From Dinoroseobacter shibae DFL 12 = DSM 16493 (lineage in GTDB: Bacteria > Pseudomonadota > Alphaproteobacteria > Rhodobacterales > Rhodobacteraceae): a stretch of 64,000 nucleotides of DNA. The notes below the pieces were generated by a model. That model saw only the letters and a program-made list of their open reading frames with translations. It was not told the DNA's origin and did not search any database. Positions 41,225 to 50,487 of the stretch are shown piece by piece. Position numbers and translations under genes: made by a program. The stretch is from contig NC_009952.1 in assembly GCF_000018145.1 (NCBI RefSeq), positions 682,001 to 746,000 of the forward strand. The letters are read 5' to 3'. The number at the start of each line of letters is the position of its first letter. The stretch's first letter is position 1.

Positions 41225-42619
41225 TCAGCCGGTATCCACCTCGTAGGGCAGCACACCGCGCAGCCCCGGATCGACGCTGAGCTTGCGCTCCAGCGGCGGG
41301 ACGGAGCGCTGGTGGCAGGCGCTGCGCTCGCAGATGCGGCAGGAAATGCCGATGGGCTCGAACCCTTGGCTGAGGTCGAGTCCGTCGCCATAGACCAGCG
41401 CCGGGGCATGGCGCACCTCGCAGCCGAGGCCGATGGCATAGCGGCGGGTGGGCGCGCCCCAGCTGCCGCCGGATTTCGACACATCGCGCGCCAGGCACAG
41501 GTAGCGGACCCCGTCCGGGGTCTCGGCCAGCTGGCGCAGGAACCGGCCCGGTGTCTCGAACGCCTGGTGCACGTTCCACAGCGGGCAGGCCCCGCCATAG
41601 CGGGCGAATTGCAGCCGGGTGGCCGAGTGCCGCTTGGTGATCGTGCCCGCCTGATCCACCCGCACGAAGAAGAAGGGGATGCCCTTGGCACCCGGGCGTT
41701 GCAGGGTCGAAAGGCGATGCGCCACCTGTTCGATCGAGGCGCCGAACCGGTCCGCGAGCCGTTCCAGGTCGTGGCGGGTTTCGGCCGCCGCCGCCTGGAA
41801 TGCGCGATAGGGCAGCAGCACCGCACCGGCGAAGTAATTGGCCAGGCCCAGCTTGGCGATGGCGCGGGCCTCGTCGGTCTGGAACCGTGCGAGATCCAGC
41901 GTCGCCTCCAGCAGGTCGTTCTGGGTCACCAGCCCCAGTTGCACCAGCAGCTGGAACCGGCGGGTGGGCGCGGCCGCCCGGGTGGACAGGGTCAGCACCC
42001 CCGATTGCGGGTTGAAATGGCGCAGATCGGCGCTATCGCTGTATTGCACGGCCAGCCCCTTGCGCGACAGCAGGCGCCGGGCGCCGGATTCCAACTCTCC
42101 GTCGATCTGGTTGGCGATATGCTCGGCGGCGTGGTCCACGGCGTCGATGTAATTGTCGCAATAGTGGAAGAAGTCGCGCACTTCTTCCCAGGGCGAGGGT
42201 TGCAGGCTGGAGCCTTCGCGCCCCAGCGCCTCATCGAGCGATGCCAGCCGTTCATGGGTCTGGCGGTAGTGGCGATGCAGTTCGAGAAAGGCGCGCGCCA
42301 GGGCCGGGGCGTTGGACGCCGCGAGCCGCAGATCGGCGAGCGGTGGCGGCGTTTCCCCGAAGACCGGATCGGCCAGCGCCTCGCGCATGTCCGACACCAG
42401 CCGCTCCGCCTCCCCGGTGCTGAGCTGGGTGACGTCGAAGCCGAACTCCTGCGCCAGCGCCAGCAGCACGGTGCTGGAGACCGGGCGATTGTTGTTCTCC
42501 ATCTGGTTCAGATAGGGCAGGGACACGCCCAGTTTCTCGGCAAAGAGCTTCTGGGTCAGGCCGAGCCCGGTGCGGGTCTCGCGCAGCTTCGCGCCGGCAT
42601 AGAGTTTCTGGGTGGCCAT
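41225..42619 (-). CDS. pccR: Short-chain fatty acyl-CoA regulator PccR (ScfR/RamB family)
   Basis: 464 aa. The N-terminal XRE helix-turn-helix lies at residues 9-66 (LTQKLFAEKLGVSLPYLNQM). An IrrE-type middle domain follows (DNYIDAVDHAAEHIANQID region), and the C-terminal domain carries a Cys cluster, CRICERSACHQR. In Rhodobacter sphaeroides PccR controls propionyl-CoA carboxylase genes and binds TTTGCAAA-type sites. Such sites are present before this gene (42635-42663) and before pccB, 1.6 kb away, supporting the assignment and autoregulation. Confidence 0.92.
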   Translation of the reverse strand: MATQKLYAGAKLRETRTGLGLTQKLFAEKLGVSLPYLNQMENNNRPVSSTVLLALAQEFGFDVTQLSTGEAERLVSDMREALADPVFGETPPPLADLRLAASNAPALARAFLELHRHYRQTHERLASLDEALGREGSSLQPSPWEEVRDFFHYCDNYIDAVDHAAEHIANQIDGELESGARRLLSRKGLAVQYSDSADLRHFNPQSGVLTLSTRAAAPTRRFQLLVQLGLVTQNDLLEATLDLARFQTDEARAIAKLGLANYFAGAVLLPYRAFQAAAAETRHDLERLADRFGASIEQVAHRLSTLQRPGAKGIPFFFVRVDQAGTITKRHSATRLQFARYGGACPLWNVHQAFETPGRFLRQLAETPDGVRYLCLARDVSKSGGSWGAPTRRYAIGLGCEVRHAPALVYGDGLDLSQGFEPIGISCRICERSACHQRSVPPLERKLSVDPGLRGVLPYEVDTG

Positions 42620-42634
42620 GGGTGCCCCGCTTGT

Positions 42635-42663
42635 TTGCTAACCCTGTTCTAGGGTTTGCAAAC
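42635..42663. promoter_or_regulatory. Candidate PccR operator at its own gene
   Basis: TTTGCTAACCCT (42635-42646), 5-nt spacer, AGGGTTTGCAAA (42652-42663): a 12-bp inverted repeat with one mismatch ending in the ScfR-family octamer TTTGCAAA. It lies 16-44 bp upstream of the pccR start, suitable for autoregulation, and could also serve the MFS gene whose stop is nearby. Confidence 0.6.
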
Positions 42664-42679
42664 AGGCGGGTCCAGAGGG

Positions 42680-43906
42680 TCAGGCGCTGGGCTGGGCGGT
42701 CAGGTCGCGCTCCCGGCGCATCACGTAGATCACCGCGACAGTGGAGCCGAGCGAGGTCAGAAGCATCAGTGCCTGCAGCGGGTAGGGCCCGGTGCCCAGC
42801 GGCAGAAGGATGCCCGCCAGCACCGACATGGCCGCGCCGCCGCCCACCATGATCGCGCCACCCAGCCCGCTGGCGGTGCCGGCCAGGTGCGGACGCACCG
42901 ACAGGCTGCCCGCGGTGGCGTTGGGGATGATCATGCCGTTGCCGATCCCCACCGTGGCGGTCAGGGCAAAAAAGCTCAGCGGATGGGTCAGACCGGCGGC
43001 ATAGATCAGGATCGACGCCGCCATGCCCACCGAGGTGATGAGCGAACCCCAGAGGATCATGCGATTGATCCCGATGCGGATGGAGAACCGGCCCGACAGG
43101 AAATTGCCGAGCACGTAGCCGAGCGCAGGCGCCCCGAAATAGATTCCGAGAATGGCGGGGCTGAGCCCGAACACCTCGGAGCCGAGATAGGGCGCACCGC
43201 CCAGGAAGGCGAAAAAGACGCCCGATGCAAAGGCGGCCGCGGCGACATAGCCCCAGAAACGCCGGGCCTTGAGCAGTTCGGGATATTCCGCGACCTGCGC
43301 CCGGAAGCCGCCCGAACGGTTGGGTGCGGTCTCGCCCAGGTCGCTCCAGATCAGCCAGAGCATCGCGACGGCAGCGGCAAAGAGCAGCCAGAAGCTCGCC
43401 CGCCAGCCGAAGGTTTCATCCAGCAGGCCGCCGAGGGCGGGGCCGATCATCGGCACGATCGCCATGCCCATGGTGACATAGCCGATCAGCGAGGCCGCCT
43501 CGGCCTGCCCCACCATGTCGCGCACGATGGCCCGGCTCAGCACCAGGGCCGAGGCGATCACCGCCTGGGCCATGCGGCAGGCCAGGAAGACCTCGACCGT
43601 CGGTGCGAAGATCGCCCCGAGGGTCGCCAGGGCAAACAGCGCCGTAGAGATCAGCATCACCGGCCGCCGCCCGTAGCGATCCGACAGCGGCCCCACCAGC
43701 AGCTGCAAGACGGCGGTCATCATCAGGTAGAGCGAGACCGACAGCTGCATCACCGCGTACTCGGCATCGAAATAGACCGCCATGCCCGGCAGGGAGGGCA
43801 AAAACACGTTCATCGACAGCGCGGCAACCCCCGCCATGAGCACCAGCGTGGCCAGATGCGGGGGGGTATTGCGGTCAAGAAAGCGGCTGGCGGGGCGTTT
43901 TGTCAT
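42680..43906 (-). CDS. MFS multidrug exporter, Bcr/CflA family
   Basis: 408 aa, 12 membrane segments. Drug:H+ antiporter motifs are present: SDRYGRRPVMLISTALFAL in the loop between segments 2 and 3, and ALVLSRAIVRDMVG near 145 as motif C-like. It exports drugs or metabolites such as sulfonamide, bicyclomycin or cysteine; the natural substrate is unclear. It lies between pccR and pccB but probably has its own promoter. Confidence 0.9.
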   Translation of the reverse strand: MTKRPASRFLDRNTPPHLATLVLMAGVAALSMNVFLPSLPGMAVYFDAEYAVMQLSVSLYLMMTAVLQLLVGPLSDRYGRRPVMLISTALFALATLGAIFAPTVEVFLACRMAQAVIASALVLSRAIVRDMVGQAEAASLIGYVTMGMAIVPMIGPALGGLLDETFGWRASFWLLFAAAVAMLWLIWSDLGETAPNRSGGFRAQVAEYPELLKARRFWGYVAAAAFASGVFFAFLGGAPYLGSEVFGLSPAILGIYFGAPALGYVLGNFLSGRFSIRIGINRMILWGSLITSVGMAASILIYAAGLTHPLSFFALTATVGIGNGMIIPNATAGSLSVRPHLAGTASGLGGAIMVGGGAAMSVLAGILLPLGTGPYPLQALMLLTSLGSTVAVIYVMRRERDLTAQPSA

Positions 43907-44134
43907 GGGCCAGAGCTATGCGGGCGCGGGGGCAAAGTCCACTCCTGCACAGCTGTTGTGCATGCCGCTCAAAGCGCGGGCTAATTGTCACGCCCGGCAC
44001 CATGGTCGCGGTTCTGGTCGGGTCTGCCGCGGCGCGGGGCGGTCTCTGGCGGGGCTGGGACGGCCCTGATCCACGCCGCGCGGGGTGCTTCGGGCTTGAT
44101 ATCCCGGCATTTTACCAGTCCAGGGACAGTTGTG

Positions 44135-44182
44135 TTTGCATATTTGCGATATGCACTCATATCTTTTCACTTAGTTTGCAAA
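44135..44182 (+). promoter_or_regulatory. Candidate PccR operators in the pccB promoter region
   Basis: TTTGCATA at 44135-44142 begins a stretch containing a perfect TGCATAT - 5 nt - ATATGCA inverted repeat (44137-44143 / 44149-44155). A full octamer TTTGCAAA follows at 44175-44182. The 349-bp gap 43907-44255 otherwise holds no gene. The sites are 74-121 bp upstream of the pccB ATG. Similar TTTGCAAA elements are the known binding sequence of PccR in Rhodobacter sphaeroides. I could not fix the -10/-35 elements with confidence. Confidence 0.6.
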
Positions 44183-44255
44183 TTTTCGGAATTCCTCTTT
44201 CCGCCGCGCGGGGGCCTCCGTAGGGTCCGCCACAAATCGCGACGGAGATGACCAG

Positions 44256-45788
44256 ATGAAAGACATTCAGCACGAGCTCGACCAGCGGCGTTTGGATGCC
44301 CGGATGGGCGGCGGCGAGAAACGGATCGCCAGCCAGCACGCCAAGGGCAAGTTGACGGCGCGGGAGCGGATCGAGCTTCTGCTGGACGAGGGCTCTTTCG
44401 AAGAGTTCGACATGTTCATCACCCACCGCTGCACCGATTTCGGGATGCAGGAGCAGAAGCCCGCGGGCGACGGCGTGGTGACCGGCTGGGGCACGGTGAA
44501 CGGGCGGCAGGTCTATGTCTTCAGCCAGGATTTCACGGTTCTGGGCGGGTCGGTGTCGGCCACCCATGCCAAGAAGATCTGCAAGATCATGGATATGGCG
44601 ATCGAAAACGGCGCGCCGGTGATCGGGATCAACGATTCCGGCGGGGCGCGGATCCAGGAAGGGGTCGACAGCCTCGCGGGCTATGGCGACGTGTTCCAGC
44701 GCAATATCGAGGCCTCGGGCGTGGTCCCGCAGATCAGCATGATCATGGGGCCCTGTGCGGGTGGTGCGGTGTACAGCCCCGCCATGACCGACTTCATCTT
44801 CATGGTGAAGGACAGCTCCTACATGTTCGTGACCGGCCCGGACGTGGTCAAGACCGTCACCAACGAGGTCGTCACCGCCGAGGAACTGGGCGGCGCGAGC
44901 ACCCATACCCGGAAATCCTCCGTCGCCGATGCGGCCTTCGAGAATGACGTCGAGGCGCTGGCCGAGGTCCGCCGCCTGATCGACTTCCTGCCGCTCAACA
45001 ACCGCGAGAAGGCGCCGGTCCGGCCTTTCTTCGACGACCCGGCGCGGGTGGAGGAAAGCCTCGACACCCTGATCCCCGACAATCCCAACCAGCCCTACGA
45101 CATGAAAGAGCTGATCACCAAGGTCGCGGACGAGGGGGATTTCTACGAGATCCAGAAGGATTTCGCAGGCAACATCATCACCGGTTTCATCCGGCTGGAG
45201 GGGCAGACCGTGGGCGTGGTGGCGAACCAGCCGATGGTTCTGGCGGGCGTTCTGGATATTGACAGTGCGCGCAAGGCCGCCCGGTTCGTGCGGTTCTGCG
45301 ACTGTTTCGAGATCCCGATCCTGACCTTGGTGGATGTGCCCGGCTTCCTGCCTGGTACCGGGCAGGAGTATAACGGCGTCATCAAGCACGGGGCCAAGCT
45401 GCTTTTTGCCTATGGCGAGGCGACGGTGCCCAAGGTGACTGTGATCACGCGCAAGGCCTATGGCGGGGCCTATGTGGTGATGAGCTCCAAGCATTTGCGC
45501 GGCGACATCAATTACGCCTGGCCGACGGCCGAAGTCGCCGTGATGGGGGCCAAGGGGGCGACGGAAATCATTCACCGCGCCGATCTGGGCGACCCCGAGA
45601 AGATCGCGGCGCGGACGGCGGAATACGAGGACCGGTTTGCCAACCCATTCGTGGCGGCCGAGCGCGGCTTCATCGACGAGGTGATCATGCCCCAGTCGAC
45701 CCGCCGCCGCGTCGCCCGGGCCTTCGCCGCCCTGCGCAACAAGCGCGCGGTCAAGCCGTGGAAGAAGCACGACAACATTCCGCTCTGA
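44256..45788 (+). CDS. pccB: Propionyl-CoA carboxylase beta (carboxyltransferase) subunit
   Basis: 510 aa, the usual size. Transfers CO2 from carboxybiotin to propionyl-CoA to give (S)-methylmalonyl-CoA. Oxyanion-hole segments [16 protein letters not shown] near 130 and [13 protein letters not shown] near 168 in the N-half and [20 protein letters not shown] near 370 in the C-half are typical. GGAGATG lies before the ATG. It starts a propionate block that ends with the mutase at 53542. Confidence 0.97.
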   Translation: MKDIQHELDQRRLDARMGGGEKRIASQHAKGKLTARERIELLLDEGSFEEFDMFITHRCTDFGMQEQKPAGDGVVTGWGTVNGRQVYVFSQDFTVLGGSVSATHAKKICKIMDMAIENGAPVIGINDSGGARIQEGVDSLAGYGDVFQRNIEASGVVPQISMIMGPCAGGAVYSPAMTDFIFMVKDSSYMFVTGPDVVKTVTNEVVTAEELGGASTHTRKSSVADAAFENDVEALAEVRRLIDFLPLNNREKAPVRPFFDDPARVEESLDTLIPDNPNQPYDMKELITKVADEGDFYEIQKDFAGNIITGFIRLEGQTVGVVANQPMVLAGVLDIDSARKAARFVRFCDCFEIPILTLVDVPGFLPGTGQEYNGVIKHGAKLLFAYGEATVPKVTVITRKAYGGAYVVMSSKHLRGDINYAWPTAEVAVMGAKGATEIIHRADLGDPEKIAARTAEYEDRFANPFVAAERGFIDEVIMPQSTRRRVARAFAALRNKRAVKPWKKHDNIPL

Positions 45789-45809
45789 CCTCTGAACGAG
45801 CGTATCGAG

Positions 45810-46286
45810 ATGGATCGGCACATACACGACCACGACACCGGGAGGAGCGAGGGGATCGCAGATGCGGCCTTCGTCGGTGGGGGACGCGTGTCTGATCCCG
45901 GGGCTGGCGGCGCAGGTCGCCAGCCCTCGCGCCATCGCCGGCGCGGCTGGATCGAGCGGCGCGCGGGCGCGGTTCTGACCCTGTCGCGGCGTCCCGGGGC
46001 GCGGTTCGATCTCGCCGCCGCGACCCGGATGCCGCCCGTGGCGGCGCGCGGGCGCCTGGCGCATCAGATCCGCCAGGATCTGTGGCGGGCGCTGCGGGGA
46101 CTGCGGGGGTTCTCGCCCGTGGTGCAGGTCACGGCGGGCCCGGAGGGCACAGAGGTGATCGCCGGGGGGCAGCTGGCCGCGGCGCGCGCCCCCAAGGCCC
46201 AGATCGAGGCGCGGATCGCCGCCCTGCTCGAAGACCCGCAGCACCGCGCCCGGTGGCTGCGCCATGCCGGAGTTGTCCATGCCTGA
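45810..46286 (+). CDS. Small Arg-rich protein of unknown function between pccB and ridA
   Basis: 158 aa. A variable, charged N-terminus (HIHDHDTGRSEG) is followed by a more regular C-terminal half (AHQIRQDLWRALRGLRGFSP, then APKAQIEARIAALLEDPQHR). No domain recognised. It is in the same direction as pccB and overlaps the ridA start by 8 bp, which supports it being a real gene of the operon, but the composition is Arg-rich and a non-coding interpretation cannot be excluded. Confidence 0.55.
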   Translation: MDRHIHDHDTGRSEGIADAAFVGGGRVSDPGAGGAGRQPSRHRRRGWIERRAGAVLTLSRRPGARFDLAAATRMPPVAARGRLAHQIRQDLWRALRGLRGFSPVVQVTAGPEGTEVIAGGQLAAARAPKAQIEARIAALLEDPQHRARWLRHAGVVHA

Positions 46287-46668
46287 ATTTCATTTCATCG
46301 ATGCGGCCCCGACCCCGGTCGGCCCGTTCTGCCATGCGACCGAGACCGATGGCTGGGTGTTCCTGACCGGCCAGATGCCCACGGACCCCGGTGACGCGGA
46401 CGCGCCCCTGCCCGAGGGGATCGAGGCGCAGGCGCGTCGGGTGATGGACAACCTCGTGCTTGTGCTGGAGGGGGCGGAGCTGGGCCTGGGCGACGTGGTG
46501 CAGTGCCGGTGTTACCTGACAGAGTTCGAACGGGATTTCGACGCGTTCAACCAGGTCTACATGTCCTATTTCCCCGAAGGCGCGCGCCCGGCGCGCACCA
46601 CGATCGGGGTGACTGCGCTGGCGGTCGGTGCGCTGGTCGAGGTCGACATGGTGGCGCGGCGCCCATGA
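46279..46668 (+). CDS. ridA: RidA family enamine/imine deaminase
   Basis: 129 aa from ATG 46279, which has GGAG 7 nt upstream; an ATG at 46264 is an alternative. Hydrolyses reactive enamines or imines (2-aminoacrylate) released by PLP enzymes. The conserved Arg is R106 in ARTTIGV, and GQMP with the trimer-core residues is at 31-34. Its place inside the propionate operon is unusual for a housekeeping RidA but consistent among relatives I recall. Confidence 0.9.
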   Translation: MPEFHFIDAAPTPVGPFCHATETDGWVFLTGQMPTDPGDADAPLPEGIEAQARRVMDNLVLVLEGAELGLGDVVQCRCYLTEFERDFDAFNQVYMSYFPEGARPARTTIGVTALAVGALVEVDMVARRP

Positions 46669-47036
46669 TCGGGCTTGCGCCATATCCCGGACCGCGCCCC
46701 CCCGCGCATCTGGCGGGTCTGGTCGAGGACCTGCCCAGCGGCCTGCGCCCCATCGCGCTGCCGGCGCTGGTGGAGGAGCAGGCGGGCGAGCCGGTGCTGG
46801 TCCTGCGCTATGTCGCGCCGGAGATTGCGCGGGCGCGCGGGCTATACGACTACGACGCGCTGGCCGAGGATTTCCTGGCGCTCTGCGCGCGCGATGCGGA
46901 AGCGGACGGGCCGGAGAAGGTCATCGTCGTGCTGCAGGACCGCGCCGTGCCCCGGGGGCAGGCCAACCCGGACGCCACGCAGTATGTCGAGAGTTTCCGC
47001 CGCACCGCCACGGGCTGCGATTGGGAGGGGTTCTGA
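46665..47036 (+). CDS. DUF6497-like small protein
   Basis: 123 aa. The C-terminal half (EKVIVVLQDRAVPRGQANPD, then CDWEGF) resembles the DUF6497 family that I recall from Rhodobacterales, although those proteins normally have a signal peptide and this one does not obviously. Overlaps ridA by ATGA and the next gene by one base. Function unknown. Confidence 0.65.
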   Translation: MIGLAPYPGPRPPAHLAGLVEDLPSGLRPIALPALVEEQAGEPVLVLRYVAPEIARARGLYDYDALAEDFLALCARDAEADGPEKVIVVLQDRAVPRGQANPDATQYVESFRRTATGCDWEGF

Positions 47037-47410
47037 TGCCGTTGCCGGAGATGACCAAGCACCGCGGGTTTCCCGGACGCCTGCCGGGTACGGATTTCCA
47101 GTTCGTCCTGCGCCGGGCCAGCAAGAAGGGCGCCACGCCGCTGGTGGCGCGGGAACGCTATGCCGACCGCCGCCCCGCCGATCGCCGGGCAGATGAAGGG
47201 TTCATGGAGGCGCTCTGGACCCATTTCGGCGACCAGCCTTTCGAGCGTGGCAATCTCGATGCCGGGCGGCTCAACTGGCTCTTCGGGCGGGAGGTCGTTC
47301 CTGCGGAAACCCCTTTCGATCCCGCGTCCTACCAGGCGCTTCTGCGGATCGATGTGGCGGTGGCGCGGCGCAGCTTTCCGGACCTGTTCGACGGGGAGGG
47401 CGGTCAGTGA
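47036..47410 (+). CDS. Conserved hypothetical protein
   Basis: 124 aa, soluble, rich in charged residues (TKHRGFPGRLPGTDFQF; YADRRPADRRADEGFMEALW). No domain recognised. The ATG overlaps the previous stop (TGATG) so it is translated with the operon. It is followed by the 358-bp gap before pccA. Confidence 0.7.
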   Translation: MPLPEMTKHRGFPGRLPGTDFQFVLRRASKKGATPLVARERYADRRPADRRADEGFMEALWTHFGDQPFERGNLDAGRLNWLFGREVVPAETPFDPASYQALLRIDVAVARRSFPDLFDGEGGQ

Positions 47411-47768
47411 GACATGCGGTACAGGGCCCGGACCGGCGGATTTCGGCCAGTGGGCACAAAATTCTCTTTCCCCAACGTCAAGAGTGTGTTCTCCTCAAGG
47501 TTGTGGCGAACGTATTTTGGTCGCCCCAAACACCACCCCTACGCACTGGAACGCTTCAGGGGGCCGCCACCAGACCTGGCAGCCCTCTGATGGCGCGTGC
47601 ATGGCGGACCGCTCCCCCGACATATCGCCCGCGCAGGCCCGCTGCGCGCCCCGCCCCACACCCGGCCCCCTGCGTGCTGCGCGCAGCGGGGCCCTGCAAT
47701 GCCCGGACCCGCGCGGTTCCGGGACCGCGGTCGCGTGCCGCGTGACTGACAAGAAGAAGGAAGAGGCC
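47411..47768 (+). other. Gene-poor 358-bp stretch before pccA
   Basis: I see no convincing gene here. An open frame from 47407 exists but has a low-complexity Pro/Arg-rich translation that looks non-coding. Composition is slightly less GC-rich between ~47450 and 47540. No TTTGCAAA element is present, so pccA is either expressed by read-through from pccB or by an unrecognised promoter in this stretch. The AAGAAGAAGGAAGAGG ribosome-binding stretch for pccA lies at its end. Confidence 0.6.
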
Positions 47769-49814
47769 ATGTTCAAGAAAATCCTGATTGCCAACCGTGG
47801 CGAGATTGCCTGCCGGGTCATAAAGACCGCGCGCAAGATGGGCATCCAGACGGTTGCGATCTATTCGGATGCGGACCGCAATGCGCTGCATGTGCGGATG
47901 GCCGATGAGGCGGTGCATATCGGCCCGTCGCCCGCCAACCAGTCCTATATCGTGATCGACAAGGTGATGGACGCCATCCGGCAGACCGGCGCCGAGGCGG
48001 TGCATCCGGGCTACGGCTTCCTGTCCGAGAACAAGCTCTTCGCCGAGGCGCTGGAGAAAGAGGGCGTGGCCTTCATCGGGCCGCCCGCGAATGCCATCGA
48101 GGCGATGGGCGACAAGATCACCTCCAAGAAGATCGCGCAGGAGGCGAACGTCTCCACCGTCCCGGGCTATATGGGGTTGATCGCGGATGCGGACGAGGCG
48201 GTGAAGATCTCGGGCGAGATCGGCTACCCGGTGATGATCAAGGCCTCCGCCGGGGGCGGCGGCAAGGGGATGCGGATCGCCTGGAACGACGCCGAGGCGC
48301 GCGAGGGCTTCCAGAGCTCCAAGAACGAGGCGGCGAATTCTTTCGGCGACGACCGGATCTTCATCGAGAAATTCGTCACCCAACCGCGCCATATCGAGAT
48401 CCAGGTGCTGGCCGATACCCATGGCAACTGCATCTACCTGGGCGAGCGGGAGTGTTCGATCCAGCGCCGCAACCAGAAGGTGGTCGAGGAAGCGCCCAGC
48501 CCGTTCCTCGACGAGGCAACCCGCAAGGCGATGGGGGAGCAGTCCTGCGCCCTGGCCCAGGCCGTGGGCTATGCCAGCGCCGGGACCGTGGAATTCATCG
48601 TCGATGGCGACCGGAATTTCTATTTCCTCGAGATGAACACGCGGCTCCAGGTGGAACACCCGGTGACCGAACTGATTACCGGCGTCGACCTGGTGGAGCA
48701 GATGATCCGCGTGGCGGCCGGGGAAAAGCTGCCCATGACCCAGGACGATGTGACCCTGACCGGCTGGGCCATCGAGAACCGGCTTTACGCCGAGGACCCC
48801 TATCGCAACTTTCTGCCCTCCATCGGGCGGCTCACGCGCTACCGCCCGCCGGTCGAGGTCGCGGCAGGACCTCTGGAGGCCAATGGCAAATGGCATGGCG
48901 ATGCCCCCAGCGGCCCGACGGCGGTGCGCAACGATACCGGCGTCTACGAGGGCGGCGAGATCAGCATGTACTACGACCCGATGATCGCCAAGCTCTGTAC
49001 CTGGGGGCCGGACCGCCCGGCGGCGATCGAGGCGATGCGCAACGCGCTCGACGGGTTCGAGGTCGAGGGGATCGGCCACAACCTGCCCTTCGTGGCGGCG
49101 GTGATGGACCACCCGGTCTTCATCAAGGGCGAGATGACCACCGCCTTCATCAAAGAGCAGTACCCCGACGGCTTCGAGGGCGTGACCCTCGGCGCGGCCG
49201 ACCTGACACGGCTTGCGGCGGCGGCGGCGGCGATGTTCCGGGTGGCAGAGATCCGGCGCACCCGCATTTCCGGTACGCTCGACAACCACGAGCGGATGGT
49301 CGGCACCGACTGGGTCGTGACCGCCCAGGATGCCCGGTTCGATGTGACCATCGACGCGGATCCGGGCGGCTCCACCGTGCGCTTCGCCGACGGGACCGCC
49401 CACCGGGTGACCAGCCGCTGGACCCCGGGCGACAGCCTCGCCACGGTCGAGATCGACGGTGCGCCAATGGTGCTCAAGGTGGACAAGATCACCAGCGGTT
49501 TCCGGATGCGGTTCCGCGGAGCGGATGTGAAGGTCCATGTCCGCACCCCGCGCCAGGCCGAACTGAATGACCTGATGCCCGAGAAGCTGCCGCCGGATAC
49601 GTCGAAGATGCTGCTCTGCCCGATGCCGGGGCTGGTGGTGAAGATCGACGTGGAGGTCGGCGACGAGGTGCAGGAGGGCCAGGCGCTCTGTACCGTGGAG
49701 GCGATGAAGATGGAGAACATCCTGCGCGCCGAAAAGACCGCCACGGTCACCAAGATCAACGCCGGTGCCGGCGACAGCCTCGCGGTGGACGACGTGATCA
49801 TGGAGTTCGAGTGA
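47769..49814 (+). CDS. pccA: Propionyl-CoA carboxylase alpha (biotin carboxylase/BCCP) subunit
   Basis: 681 aa. Biotin carboxylase domain at ~1-450 (FKKILIANRGEIACRVI start; KASAGGGGKGMRIAW ATP loop near 160; EMNTRLQVEHPVTE near 290). It is followed by the linker/BT domain and a C-terminal biotinyl domain with the biotin lysine K647 in EAMKMEN. It carboxylates biotin with bicarbonate and ATP and passes CO2 to PccB. Frame in-phase upstream to 47160 but ATG at 47769 starts the conserved protein and has a strong ribosome-binding site. Confidence 0.97.
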   Translation: MFKKILIANRGEIACRVIKTARKMGIQTVAIYSDADRNALHVRMADEAVHIGPSPANQSYIVIDKVMDAIRQTGAEAVHPGYGFLSENKLFAEALEKEGVAFIGPPANAIEAMGDKITSKKIAQEANVSTVPGYMGLIADADEAVKISGEIGYPVMIKASAGGGGKGMRIAWNDAEAREGFQSSKNEAANSFGDDRIFIEKFVTQPRHIEIQVLADTHGNCIYLGERECSIQRRNQKVVEEAPSPFLDEATRKAMGEQSCALAQAVGYASAGTVEFIVDGDRNFYFLEMNTRLQVEHPVTELITGVDLVEQMIRVAAGEKLPMTQDDVTLTGWAIENRLYAEDPYRNFLPSIGRLTRYRPPVEVAAGPLEANGKWHGDAPSGPTAVRNDTGVYEGGEISMYYDPMIAKLCTWGPDRPAAIEAMRNALDGFEVEGIGHNLPFVAAVMDHPVFIKGEMTTAFIKEQYPDGFEGVTLGAADLTRLAAAAAAMFRVAEIRRTRISGTLDNHERMVGTDWVVTAQDARFDVTIDADPGGSTVRFADGTAHRVTSRWTPGDSLATVEIDGAPMVLKVDKITSGFRMRFRGADVKVHVRTPRQAELNDLMPEKLPPDTSKMLLCPMPGLVVKIDVEVGDEVQEGQALCTVEAMKMENILRAEKTATVTKINAGAGDSLAVDDVIMEFE

Positions 49815-49878
49815 TCCGCACCGCCTGCCATACCAGCGCCAGGACGCCTGATGCAGGCGCGCCTGGCGGCTGCGCGGG

Positions 49879-50328
49879 TTATCCCGCGGTGGCCTTGCGC
49901 AGGCGGATCTCTTCCTGCCGGAGGGGCATCTTGTCGATCTGGCGGGTGATCTCGCGCACGGTCCAGGGGGACGGTTTGCGCAGCTTCACGCCGCCATCCT
50001 TGCCCACGATCACCATCATGAAGCCGCGCGGGCGCAGCTTGGTGCGCAATTCGGACTTCGCGTCGGGGTCGGTATCCACGATCACGACGACATCGCGCAC
50101 GGCGAGATCCTCGATCCGGGCCTCGAGCAGGGTCATCTGCTCGACGAAGCGGGGATCGGCGGGTGTGTCCGCAAACACCACGACCGGGCGCGCAACCCAT
50201 AGAAAATCGTTCAAATTGACTTCACTTGCCTCGAGCGGCGGCCAGATCACCGGGATGTCGTCCGCCGCTGCCGCGCCTGACGCCGTCGTGAGAAGTCCAG
50301 CAATTACAAAGGGTATCAGTCGTTTCAT
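49879..50328 (-). CDS. DUF4174 periplasmic protein
   Basis: 149 aa with a signal peptide (residues 1-22, cleavage near AAA-DD). The mature part (NDFLWVARPVVVFADTPADP; VVVIVDTDPDAKSELRTKL) matches the DUF4174 domain, thioredoxin-like in appearance but without a CxxC motif. Function unknown. It converges on pccA. Confidence 0.83.
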   Translation of the reverse strand: MKRLIPFVIAGLLTTASGAAAADDIPVIWPPLEASEVNLNDFLWVARPVVVFADTPADPRFVEQMTLLEARIEDLAVRDVVVIVDTDPDAKSELRTKLRPRGFMMVIVGKDGGVKLRKPSPWTVREITRQIDKMPLRQEEIRLRKATAG

Positions 50329-50487
50329 GGTGCCTCCGGTTGCTCCGAATATATGCCGTGCAAACGGGATTTCTAAGCCCTCGATGCGCTTTTTGCCGCC
50401 CGGTAACGTTAATTCGTCCGGAAGGGTCGCTGCCTAATGTCTCTCGCGATGACATATCCTGCGCGTTTTGCGCCGGACCGAGGGATA

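Noticed and set aside
44157-46280. Long open frame of 707 codons on the minus strand across pccB
   Set aside because: Mirror of the pccB codon pattern in GC-rich DNA; translation has no domain and pccB on the other strand is unambiguous. Several similar long antisense frames were dismissed for the same reason.
47407-47745. Open frame of 112 codons between the small operon genes and pccA
   Set aside because: Pro/Arg/Ala-rich low-complexity translation, no ribosome-binding site, no recognisable domain.
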